64,000 bases of DNA from Hermatobates lingyangjiaoensis (lineage: Eukaryota; Arthropoda; Insecta; Hemiptera; Hermatobatidae): positions 1,116,001 to 1,180,000 of the forward strand of contig JAPFBL010000103.1 in assembly GCA_026182355.1 (NCBI GenBank), given 5' to 3'. The notes beneath the pieces were generated by a model that had not been told where the DNA came from, did not search any database, and saw only the letters and a list, made by a program, of their open reading frames with translations. The number at the start of each line of letters is the position of its first letter. The stretch's first letter is position 1. The translations under genes and the position numbers were made by a program. This document shows, in pieces, positions 1-10,094 of the stretch.

Positions 1-166
1 TACATTTCCTTGTGTTTATGAATAATATTATCTTTGGGTATGAATTATTTTAATAGACATATGAAGACTTGACTCTTTTATTCTATATTACAAATGCGAT
101 ACTAATTTAAGCAAATTCTTCAATTGATATTATGTTTACATATATATTTATATATGTAAACTGGGA

Positions 167-205
<39 letters not shown>

Positions 206-2215
206 CCCTATAGGCAGAAAAAACTGAAAATTTTATTGGGATTAAACTTAATTTTGCTGTTTTCAGTGAAATAGTTTTCTTTAAAGCATTCTAAATAAAC
301 CAAATTTCCATCAATCAATATTCGGACTAAGCTAAACCTTAGCTTAAAATTTAAAGTTTGTATCATCAGAAGATTGGGTACAAACTAGTACCTGTTTTGT
401 TATGTATAACAATAATGTTATACCTTTATCAAGGTTATGTTATATCTTTATCATACCTTCATAATGTGATACCTTTCCAATATTACAAATATTCTGAATA
501 CAACAATTTGGTTCTTGACCATACCAGGAACTATTTGACTGCCAAAATTATTACAATTTTTCTAATGCTGTAACTTGTGAAGTAGTTTAAATATTTTAAC
601 AGGAATCTACAAGCAAAGAGACATCTTGAAAAATGTATTTAAGGCACCAAAAACATGTAATTCAGTAAATATTGAACAATATTTTTTTTCATAACAACCA
701 CCTTGATTGTAACCAAATAAAGAACTGAACAGACGCTTGTCAATAAGAATAAAATCTCATTTAAATATATTGGTTCAAGAAATATAACCTGTACTGTGGT
801 TACATATTATACATAATTTTGTTATACTCCGTTAAATAGTGAAACCATGTTCACAAGATTTCAGATTCTAGCATAAGGTAAAATTCTCATACTTTTGTTC
901 AATAGGGAACTTTCTTTTTATCAGAAGTAATGAAAAGTTATTCAGTCTGTGATTATCATTATACATTAAGCAGAAAAAAATGGCCTTTAATGATACAAAA
1001 TGGAAATAACGTAACCTTCTCATGAGTTTGTCATGAGCAAACTATACAATTTACAACACTGTAAAAAGTAATTTTCTGTATAATACCAAAATGATTTATC
1101 TAGCGGTGAATCTGAAGAGTGTTGGCAAATATTTTAATACTTATCAGTACACCCAACCCTCTAGTCTCTTTGCACAGGAATCAACAAAAACACTTTAAGA
1201 ATGGACTCAGAGAACATCAAAACTTGTTCTTTATCATAATATAAAAATAGAATTCTTGCATGATCTACATATTTTACTTATAGTAAATTAGCAGATAATT
1301 TTATATATAATACATTTTACTAATTTTTTCTATCACTAAAAAGTAATAATTTTTTTAAATTGCTCATGAACATTATAGTGTACTCTTGGTGAGACAGGAT
1401 TTCTTGATAAGCATGAAATCGATAAGTGGAAATCGATATTGGAACCGCGTACTTGTCTAATACTATCTGTTCGTAATATATTTTGGTATTGATTTATTCG
1501 CTTTTTTATCTTGTTTTTCTTTATATGTGAACACACGTAAATATTAAACGAAACTTCTGATATATTTTCGTTTCATTTAAATTATGTGTGATTTATTTTC
1601 TGCAGACCATACATCAACATTTGACAAAAAATATGACAAGAAAATATAGATTTAAATACAATTCCACTTTAAAATTAATAGCATTTGAACATGTGCGTAT
1701 CCACAGTTCAATGGAAACAGAAATAGGCAGAATATTATTATGCATAACTATATTTACAGATTTTGAAGAATACCTCAGTTTCCAACAAAAAGGGTAAATT
1801 ACAAAAAAATTAGTTTCAATAATTATTTTGACTAATATAAAATGGATCCATGAATACTTGAAACAGATTTAAATCAGATCAAGCCCCAAAATAAGTTGAC
1901 GAAAATAACTTTGGATACCTATTTGAAATTAAAAACATTATTATAAATATAGGGCTCAAATAGGAAACTTGTCATAATAGCGCTCAAAAATGACAATGAT
2001 CATAAGTAAATATTATCGCGAATAAAAATCTAGAGCAAGGAACTTATAAATAAAGATTTTAAAAAGTATTAAAAAGTAATTGCATTCTTGAAAAGTAATA
2101 GCCAATGCATGAGACGAATGTTCTAGTAAATGAGTACAGATGTGATAATGAGGGTGCAAAGCCGAAACACTTACATACTGGTAACAAGATTTTAAAATAA
2201 ACACGTGAAACAACA
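1..2215. other. AT-rich non-coding stretch
   Basis: No gene is supported here. Short open frames are AT-rich, lack codon structure and match no family I know. A small foldback of about 29 bases lies at 134-163, and a TA microsatellite at 170-198. The sequence near 2160-2215 already contains the CACGTG-bearing start of the foldback repeat that follows. Confidence 0.6.
170..198. repeat. (TA)n microsatellite
   Basis: Uninterrupted alternating TA run of about 29 bases, followed by a short TG run. Confidence 0.9.
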
Positions 2216-2404
2216 ATCAGCGACTAAACCACAATAAGAAATGAGAAAAATGGTTTAAGTCTTTCAACGGTAACAAGTGGTCTTCATCAGAATCAAATCC
2301 CAACTGATTTGAGTCAGAGTCAGTTGGGATTTGACACTGACGAAGACAGCTTGTTACGGTTAGTCTATTTTCTCATTTTTTATTGTGGCTTGGACGTTGA
2401 TTTA
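2216..2404. repeat. Foldback repeat, Penelope-tail-like
   Basis: Two arms of about 90 bases (2216-2307 and 2320-2404) are inverted copies around a 12-base spacer. Each arm carries the series TTCAACnGTAACAAG, then GTCTTCnTCAG, then CCCAACT. Single or inverted copies of the same unit recur at 6740-6890, 8091-8191 and 55061-55228, two of them touching (TA)n tracts. I infer that it is the end segment of a non-autonomous Penelope-like unit, because the 6740 copy follows a GIY-YIG remnant. Confidence 0.6.
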
Positions 2405-5400
2405 TGTATTGATACAATCACAACTTCGCTATGAATCAGGAAGGATTCAGTGGCTGGAGCTGCCGCCAATACCACATGAATCAATTGCATGAAAGCAAAT
2501 TAAACAGGAATACTGCCATCAATTATGTGTGCAACGAAAAAAATAAATTTTATATGTAATCACATGGGTATTCGTATAAAAATATAGGCAATTTTCCGTC
2601 AATATTAAATTAGGAAACAGTAATATAATGTTAAAAGTACTTGATTCGTGCTAAGAGTGACTAGACCGTTCTATGAAGTTGGGTCGCTAGGTCAGTCAAC
2701 GAAGATTAAGAATGAATAACATATAACAACTGTTTGACTTATTCATTAACTGTATAAATTGGAAACTCAAACGAAATATTATTCAATTCTTCAATTAGGA
2801 TGAACAGTCAACATTCAAAAATGGAATGCTTATTAAGAAGATCTCAAAAAGTATGGTATTGTTGAGCAGTAATAGCCAACGCATGATATCACTACTTTGG
2901 AAAATGAGTACGGATATAATAATGAGGAATGAAAAAAAAATTAGAAAAATATACTTAGCTCTTGTAGTTATACAAGTACCAGTTAAACAATTGGAAATAA
3001 AATATATACTGAAGTAAGAAGTTCAGAAATAGGACTAATTTCACTAAACATAGAACAACCAGTTTTCTTCATAGAAACACTTGACCTCTAACGAGTGTTA
3101 CTTTGAAAAATTTCAGTTATTTTTATTGAGAGATCTTAGTACCTTTCCTAAATTTCTTATTATATCTTTTTAAAGTATGTTATGTTTCGCTGTAAGTTGA
3201 ATAAGTTTAAAATGACTTTTCTCTGTTTTTATTTAGTTTTGTATTGTATGAAAAGCAAACAAGAATACAACTTGGTTTGTTCATATAAATTTGAAGAAGT
3301 TTTTATTTCAATCAAAGTTTGGATGGAAAATTAATTTTATAACTTGTTCAACTAATAATCCACACAAGTAAAAACTTGTTTACGGATTATGTGATTGTGG
3401 TTGGCAGGAAAGGAGGGAAGAAAAAAGGAAAAGTCCCTGTTCTGTTAACTAGAGTTGGTGGAAGAAGTTCGTCCCGGTGGACGGGGCAGTGTGAAATGGC
3501 AATTCGAGTTGGAGAGGACACGGCGTGACCTTCATTGGCCCTAAATTGACTTAGCGCTACTGCCAACTGGCAAGCCACGCTTTTTCTAACACTTGTCACT
3601 TCTTCAATTTGTTCTTTTCAATGACTCCTGGTCTCACTCAGACACTTCCAAGCCTCTAGAATATATATAAAACACACCCATACATGAAACAACTCAAATA
3701 ATGTATTTCAATTATTAATACTTTTGCTAAATGTTGAAGTGAACTATTTATAACCAGTGGAGTATCGAGTCATACATTATACATGGTTGTTATTTCTTCG
3801 CATTCGTTAAAAAATATGTATGTACAAAGGAACTAAAAAAAAATGTTAGTTTAAGCTTTAATGTTATTTCAATCTTTTACAAAGTAATAGTCAAGTTTAT
3901 ATTAATCTTATCTTTTTCAACGAATATAACATCAACATAACCACGGCTTGGTTAAGAAGATATACCAGATCCATATTCGGTATATCATAACCAAGAAATA
4001 GAGATTTAAAGAATTCAAATGACATAATAATAGTATTTTTATTTCATATATACGGAATATAACATTTAATTAAACTATAGCAGCTTTCTACATTCTTTAT
4101 TGCCACAAATTTCCTCGAAATTTGCCATTGGACCGTTGTTTGTTCTCATAGAAGATTTGATGGAGACTTGCTTACGACTATAATAAATGAAGTGTTCCAT
4201 TGTAGCCACTAATAAGTTACCAAGAGTTTAAATTACTGTTTCTTGATGATGTCGCACTAAACCATACATTATTTGCTACTCATCACTAAGATAAATTAAG
4301 TTTTCGGCCTTCCTAGGTCTTATTCATGTTTCAACTTACAAATTATTACATTGTGATTTTTTCATTGAATAGATGTCATTAATTCAAGATTCAACATTTT
4401 TTTAAGTCAAGCCATCTGACAATAGTAATAATATTTAACTGAAATAGAGCTTAGGTATGGTGAAAAATCCTTTTTGAGTTTTTGATTAATGCAGGCAAAT
4501 AGGAAAAGTTCATATATTCTACCTATAGGTTGTTTCATTGAAAATAAATTGTCAGGAATATGATATAGAGACTAAAGAAAAGAGTGAACTGCGATGTTTG
4601 CCATTGAAACATCTTTGACACGTTGTGCACAGAGTGTGGTGAACAAGGTTTAATATAAACTATGATTTCAAGTTTAGCCAGCTTTCATTTCAAATATCCA
4701 ATAGGAATGAATACAGAGGTATTTACTTAGGTCAGTAACCAAAACGTGACGAGGAAATTAATGATAAACCTTTGATTTCCTTTTCTGATGTAGAAACGTG
4801 ACTTCTATTCCGTATTTAATTTCGGAATTAATCAAGTGTGTGAAGTTCTATGGAGTTGTGTGATTATTAAGTCCCTTTCAGCGACTCGTGCTACTGAAAT
4901 AGTTTGTACTTAAAATACCTGCTTGAAAACTGAAATCTATTTTATTTATGTAAACTTTTGCTATATAATTTACATTATGAATAAAAATTATGTTTATAAT
5001 AAGTTGAATATTACTTATATTTGAGAAATTGAATTTTACTACTTTAATTTAAAACAACATTAAAACAAAATATTTGTAATATATGTTAGAGTTTAAATAA
5101 ATATTAAAAAACGAATATTATTTTAAAGTTAATTTAATTCAATTTGAACACCAGAAATTTATGATTCCTTCAATCTAAAACTGTTTTATTATTAATTGTT
5201 GTTTTGTCATTTTTGTTTAATTACGCTATATTTGTTTCACTGTTCGTCATAAATTTCGTGTTCATCTTACTATTCACAATTGCTTTTAATACGAATGCTG
5301 TTCTATTATACACACTTTCTAACAATAGTAGAAAGAAAAAGAATATGGATTTTACACAAAATAGCAGAAACCAGCTAATTACCACACTTGGAGTACAATG

Positions 5401-5685
5401 CAAAACATATAAAATGAAAAAAAAAACGACAGTTATAATGCGACTATCACTCTACTGCTAACCGTCTATAAAATACATCTGTCAGAATTAAACTACTACA
5501 TAGTATTCACTAATTGCCAATTATGGCCAAGCCTGCACACAAAAATGTATCAAAAGATTAAAAGAATTTAGTGTTATGTTGGAGGAAAAAAGTTTTGCTT
5601 AAATGTAATATTTACTAAGATTTCCAAAAGCATGAGAAATAATTGTATAAAAACATGGACTACCAGGATATCCTGTTTTGACTTT
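2405..5685. other. Mostly unassigned AT-rich DNA with one GC-richer island
   Basis: About 3.3 kb with no recognised gene or element. The exception in composition is 3400-3660, which is clearly less AT-rich; a 70-residue minus-strand frame (3387-3599) crosses it but has no recognisable domain. It could be an old exon or an unidentified repeat. The overlapping short frames at 5204-5461 look like chance. Confidence 0.5.
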
Positions 5686-5689
5686 ATAT

Positions 5690-5870
5690 GTGTTCCTAAG
5701 CTTCTCAGCCATATAGCCACCAAAATCAAATCAGGCTGACCAGTTTAACGGGCTGCCCTTTAGCCACTTTGAATCACTCCAAAGTGCCCGAGGTGACCAG
5801 GCGGAGGCGGGCCTGCACGATACTACGTCGCGCAACAACAAGACTTATGTCACGCATCAGTACCAGGTCA
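5690..5870 (-). repeat. Degenerate copy of a GC-rich SINE-like family
   Basis: Read on the minus strand, 5690-5830 shares ordered blocks with the better-preserved insert at 24982-25171: a CCCGCCTCCGC block, a GGTC-ACCT-GGGCA block, an AAAGGGCA block followed by a GTnAAA block, and a GTGG-TATAGCC-like block. Order and spacing are roughly kept, so it is probably an old copy of the same family. No target duplication is visible here. Confidence 0.4.
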
Positions 5871-5907
5871 ACGTACTTAAGTCGGGTATCAAAAGTCATA
5901 CAGCCTG

Positions 5908-5957
5908 ATACATTGACTTATTACCTTAATAGAGCTGGATACATTGACTTATTACCT

Positions 5958-6025
<68 letters not shown>
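5908..6025. repeat. 30-bp tandem duplication followed by (GA)n
   Basis: A 22-base block starting GATACATTGAC occurs twice, at about 5908 and 5938, forming a 30-base tandem. A pure GA microsatellite follows at 5961-6025. Frames crossing it encode only repeating Arg-Glu or Ser-Leu. Confidence 0.85.
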
Positions 6026-6030
<5 letters not shown>

Positions 6031-6201
6031 GTTTACTGTGTACTGATTCTTATAATACACAGAGGTATAGTACACAGAGGCGTATAGAGAAGATGAAAGA
6101 GTGTTGAAACAAATTATTCGAGGAATGTAAAATGCAGTAACGAAAATGAACGTCTTCAAATCCATATTTATTATAAAACTAGAACCACTGCAAAACTGAT
6201 A

Positions 6202-6687
6202 ATGAAAATTAGCCCAGATACAGTCATCCCGGAGCTGCAAAAGGCCAATGTCATATACGAATATAACTGCAGTATGGGAGATTGTGAGCTCCTAGCTAAT
6301 TCAAAATATATCGGTATGACATCGACCACACTCTCACAACGACTGACCATGCACTTACAAGCAGGAGCCATCGCCAGACACACCTCCCACGAACATCGAA
6401 GAAAACACCCACCAGGACCTTGTACAATCATTTTAAAGCAAATTAATGATCCATACAGACTACAAGCCATGAAAATCATGAAACCTAACCCACTAATTAA
6501 TCTTCAACGCACCGGGGTTTCACGCACACTGCACCTACTAGGTGAGCAGCCAGCCACCAGCTACTCGCAAAGCCAACAGTCAGTCACCGCCCAGTATTCT
6601 GACCAGAAACACCTAAGATATGTATATGAGATAAAATGCCGCAGGGAGAAATCAAAATGTAGAAAAATGAACTCTGAGGCCTTCTAG
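6202..6687 (+). pseudogene. Penelope-like element, GIY-YIG endonuclease remnant
   Basis: A 161-residue frame from ATG. Residues 12-50 carry the GIY-YIG signature of Penelope-like retroelements: a VIYEYNC segment (the GIY part), a second cysteine seven residues on (NC-SMG-DC), then KYIGMTSTTLSQRL (the YIG part, with the usual downstream Arg). In the family this C-terminal nuclease nicks target DNA for reverse transcription. The reverse transcriptase expected upstream is absent, replaced by (GA)n and unrelated sequence, and the downstream part drifts into a non-family tail. The nuclease core is open but the element is a fragment. It is followed at 6740-6890 by the Penelope-type tail unit. Confidence 0.75.
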
Positions 6688-6739
6688 ACTATCTCGTCAG
6701 AGAAATACTACAAATAAAAAAAAGATATATATATAAATA

Positions 6740-6890
6740 TCAGTTGGGTTTTTGACTCTGACGAAGACCACTTGTTACAGTTGAAGGGTCTTAGTCTTTT
6801 TTCCCTTTTCATATTGTGATTTGATCATTGATTGCTATTTCACGTGTTTCTTGTGTTTCGTGTTTCACGTGTCACGTGAAATCTTGTTAT
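6740..6890 (+). repeat. Penelope-type tail unit
   Basis: Contains GACTCTGACGAAGACC, then CTTGTTACAGTTGAAGGGTC, then ATTGCTATTTCACGTG, the same order as in the hairpins at 2216-2404 and 55061-55228. It lies about 50 bases after the GIY-YIG remnant, which is the main reason for assigning the unit to Penelope-like elements. It ends in repeated CACGTG words and a short TA run. Confidence 0.6.
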
Positions 6891-8057
6891 ATATATATAA
6901 GTAACGATTCTTGTTTAAATGGCAGCATGATATTTACTGGGTCATAAATTGCATTTATTTTTCTGCCTTAGTCGCTACTAACTGCAGTTCAGTTGACACA
7001 GTATGGTACTGTTAAAACTAGATGTATTGCCATCTTGCTATAACATTCTTTGCTTCCAGTAGATATTATTTATCGATGTAACTGTTTTTATTTATTAAAA
7101 TAAAGAAGATGATCTTAATTTACAAAATCATGTTTAAATACAACAGTAGAAATAATTAAACCCATTTTGAAGAATATATTTTGTTATTCATAATAAATTA
7201 CTTTACATCACTGTTTAATCAATATTAAACTTCATAACTATTAAAATTCTCATTAGTGAGGAACAGTCAATACAGTTGCGTTAAATTATAATCAGTCATG
7301 AATATTTTGAATTCAAATTTTTGCTCTTGTTAAGGAATTGTATATTTAGTAAAATTGTATTTCTCAGCTCTGCATAACTTGAAGTTATAATTTATTATAA
7401 TTTAGCTCTTTTTTTTGGGCATTTTTTAAAAGTAAGTTTTCAGTTTGTGTTGGAACATGTAAAATAAGTATTTATAATCTGCATAAAACCTTTGAACAAG
7501 CCTGGATTTTTCTTTCAATAGTCTAAATTAGAGTTCTCTAATTGAAAGTAACAAACTCATTTGTAAGACTCGTTCAAGCAGACAAACTCGTTTGAAAAGA
7601 ATTTAAAATTAAAAAGCAAATATTTTACTTTTATACATTTAAAAGTATAATAAGAATGATTGGAATAATAAGAATAGTTGAAATAAAGAGGGGATATTGA
7701 AAATAACAAATAAATTCAATTTCCTTTAAAGAAAAGAAAATCAGCCTCTCTTTTTTGGAACGTCTAGACTTCTTTAATCAGGTTAATAGACGAAGAGTAA
7801 AACATTTATATTTTTCGTTTACTACATTTCGACCCTGGCCTCTACTTATCTTGACTAAAATAAAACAAATGTATTTTTTAAATATTGAATATTTTATATG
7901 TTTAATATTTAAGTGACTATTTAATAATCATTTAGTGCCTTATAATATGTATTAACATTCTTTGAAGTAGTTACTAAATATTTAATAAGAGGGTGTAAAA
8001 TTGCAAATACTTATAATAGTGTTCAATCCTCAAAGGAAATGACATCTCAATTGTTTT

Positions 8058-8061
<4 letters not shown>
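6891..8061. other. AT-rich non-coding stretch
   Basis: No gene or family recognised. Around 7830-7850 a TTTCGACCCTGGCCTC block, read on the minus strand, ends in GGTCGAAATG, as the tails of other elements in this window do. That is the only hint of a repeat. Confidence 0.5.
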
Positions 8062-8093
<32 letters not shown>

Positions 8094-8190
8094 ATTTCAC
8101 ATAAACACGTGAAATAACAATCAATGATCAAACCACAATAAGAAATGGGAAACCAAGACTGAGATCTTTCAACTGTAACAAGCGGTCATT

Positions 8191-8235
<45 letters not shown>
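8062..8235 (-). repeat. Penelope-type tail unit between two (TA)n tracts
   Basis: A TA tract (8062-8090) runs into a unit of about 100 bases (8091-8191) with the CACGTGAAATAAC, TGATCAAACCACAATAAG and TTTCAACTGTAACAAGCGGTC words of the family seen at 2216 and 55061. A second TA tract follows (8194-8235). The unit stops before the second half of the usual hairpin, so it is a partial copy placed inside a microsatellite. Confidence 0.65.
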
Positions 8236-8238
<3 letters not shown>

Positions 8239-8279
8239 TTTCACAAAAATAATTGGCTATTTTTTTGACCAATTCTTTT

Positions 8280-8970
8280 TGCTTTTTCTCTTTGAATTTA
8301 ATGTTTCCGGCTCGAACAACAGCCATTACTCAGTGAAGATCTCCCATGAAGTCACTTCCACCGGCATGACAGATATTGGAGGGCTCACAGTCCCTCGTAA
8401 AACCAAACTGTTGTCTTGCGGTGTCAGCTTTCCCACTTGGATGTCCCCCGGTGCGGCTCCAATTAGATCCGAAGTTCTCTAGTTGTGGTCTCGTGGAGAC
8501 TGGAAACTAAACATTGGAGCGGCTGCCTTCATGCCAGGAAGTGGAAAGGGCTCACAGTCCCTTTGTAAATAAGAGTACTGGCAATCGACATGCGCCACAC
8601 TGCACAGCACAGTCTCTTTTTTAAGGGTTTTGTTTTTTGGTGGGTGGTTGACGGTTGGAGGTTGGTCAGCTATTGATGAGATCCTGGTGTAGAGACTGGA
8701 AACTAGACAAAGACCTGGCCTTCCTGCCACGTGCCCACCTCGACTCGACTCCGTAGTTCCATTTTTAATTTTCTCCTTTGCGGCAGCACTGCTTTAGCCC
8801 TCACCCAGTGAGTTCTTGAGTTGACTGTCGTCCCTCCATTAATTCACTTGTTCTCCTGAGGACGACCGCCATTACGGTCGAAATATTGAAAAGTGAGTCT
8901 TTGTTGTGTTTCTGTCTATGTGTCACAGTTTATTTTAAGTGTTATCTGTCCTGCCGGACCGTTTCCATTA

Positions 8971-8971
<1 letters not shown>
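8280..8971 (+). repeat. Unclassified GC-richer element tail with internal duplications
   Basis: This block is much richer in GC than its surroundings. It has internal direct repeats: GGGCTCACAGTCCCT at about 8382 and 8549, and GAGACTGGAAACTA at about 8496 and 8694. Near its end is CTGAGGACGACC, a loop, GGTCGAAATATTGAAA, then text resembling TATCTGTGTGTTA, and it stops at a (TA)n tract. The last 130 bases resemble 54130-54245, which also stops at a (TA)n tract, so this is the 3' end of a repeated element. Frames crossing it have no recognisable domains. I infer a Penelope pseudo-LTR or a non-autonomous relative. Confidence 0.5.

Positions 8972-9002
<31 letters not shown>
8972..9002. repeat. 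(TA)n at the left edge of the MULE
   Basis: TA run of about 31 bases directly abutting the left terminal inverted repeat of the MULE. A matching run lies at 11988-12002 on the other side, so the transposon seems to have landed inside one TA tract. A target duplication cannot be resolved within it. Confidence 0.85.
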
Positions 9003-9003
<1 letters not shown>

Positions 9004-9006
<3 letters not shown>

Positions 9007-9466
9007 CTAGGAAAAAATCCCCCCGAGGAAAAAAACCGCCGGAGGAAAAAACCCCCCGGGGAAAAAATCCCCCTGGAAAAAAACCCCCGGAGGAAAAAAC
9101 CCCCCCGAGAGAAACTTCCCCCTCAAAAAACGCTCCCCCCCAAAAGAAAATAATTTTTTTTACTAGAAGTAGTATATTAAACCAATACCAAAAAAATATA
9201 AAAACATCTGAAAAATCAAAATAATTTTTACAGATCATTATGTTTATTTAAACAAACACTGGAAAATAGCACAATATAAAAATGCTGAAGTAAATCAAAT
9301 TCATCACTCAAATAAAATAAATAAAAACAATAACCAAAACATTTTTTGATATAAGAATGACAAAATCTTTTCAGAAAAATAAAATACATCTAAATAAAAA
9401 CAATGTTAACAATAGTGTCAAAGTATAATGTACTCAAGAGTAACTGAAGATTAAAAGACCGAAATT
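9004..9466 (+). repeat. Left terminal inverted repeat of the MULE
   Basis: Reverse complement of 11526-11986 with only a handful of differences seen by eye. The outer 130 bases are an array of GGAAAAAAnCCCCC-like words about 16-20 bases apart; the inner part is AT-rich and non-coding. Such subterminal arrays in Mutator-like elements are candidate transposase binding sites. Confidence 0.9.
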
Positions 9467-9485
9467 AAAAAAAAGAAAAAAAAAG

Positions 9486-9732
9486 ATGAAGCAAAACTTC
9501 GATGCCATCCTTCCACTGCGTTGTTCGTTTTCGGTAAGTCGTCTTGTACTCTTGAGTGCATATTCCAAATATTTGCTTCAAATCCTGGTGGTCTTCTGAA
9601 TTTACGGGTTAGTCTTCCAATATAATTATCTTCAAAATAGTCAATGATGTCATTTGCTTCTTCAGGCAAATATTCTGCCTGACGTAAACGCTTCTTGACG
9701 CTTTTACGCTCTTTTTTCTTTACTGGCGGCAT
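9486..9732 (-). pseudogene. Chimeric frame: inverted transposase piece fused to a foreign N-terminus
   Basis: Read on the minus strand, 9676-9486 (191 bp) is an inverted near-identical copy of 11065-11256, coding for the EYLPEEAND to NNAVEGWHRSFAS part of the transposase, including the catalytic Glu region. In frame upstream is a basic start, MPPVKKKERKSVKKRLRQ, absent from the intact transposase and contiguous with the Tigger-like segment to the right. Downstream the frame runs into the A-rich edge of the left inverted repeat. The 93-residue product would lack both catalytic Asp residues. Most likely it is a rearranged deletion derivative, with the basic start taken from the Tigger-like element. 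Expression is unknown. Confidence 0.7.
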
Positions 9733-9955
9733 TTTTAATGTAGGGTTAAATTATGTATGTATCTCCAATAAATGTTAAAACACAACTGCTAGCCGACCGA
9801 ACTAACATCATGGCAGGGTCGGATCTAGGGGTGTGGGGGCTAGATCTACACCGGGGAATCCCCCATAGAACAAAGTGGAAAGACGGGGAATTCCCAATTT
9901 CGCGTTATAGTAAAACCACGCATAACGGGGTCGCGTTAAGCGGGGTATTACTGTA
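9733..9955 (-). mobile_element. Tigger/pogo-like terminal fragment
   Basis: On the minus strand the segment begins after a TA dinucleotide (9954-9955) with CAGTAATACCCCGCTTAACG, followed by GCG-rich words. A CAGT terminus next to TA fits pogo/Tigger elements of the Tc1-mariner superfamily. About 220 bases later comes the ATG of the basic peptide described at 9732, the expected distance for a 5' leader. Everything beyond that is MULE sequence, so only the 5' end of this element is present. Confidence 0.6.
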
Positions 9956-10094
9956 CCGGCATTGCATTCCCTAGTGTGTATAAGGTACTGCTTAACTTAT
10001 ATTAAAACAGTCTTTGAGTAATTTCAACAACGTGTACTTTATTACATTTCACTATTATTTTTTGTTTAGAATTTTTTTTTTATTATTCGAACCC

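Noticed and set aside
5926..6240. Minus-strand frame with Ser-Leu repeats
   Set aside because: Shadow of the GA microsatellite and of the Penelope remnant on the other strand.
8479..8730. 83-residue minus-strand frame in the GC-rich block
   Set aside because: Arises from internal repeats of the element tail; no domain. GC-rich DNA simply has fewer stops.
10014..10094. Upstream extension of the MULE transposase frame
   Set aside because: It begins with TTG and encodes a Phe/Tyr-rich low-complexity stretch. The ATG at 10095 has good context and immediately precedes the FLYWCH domain.
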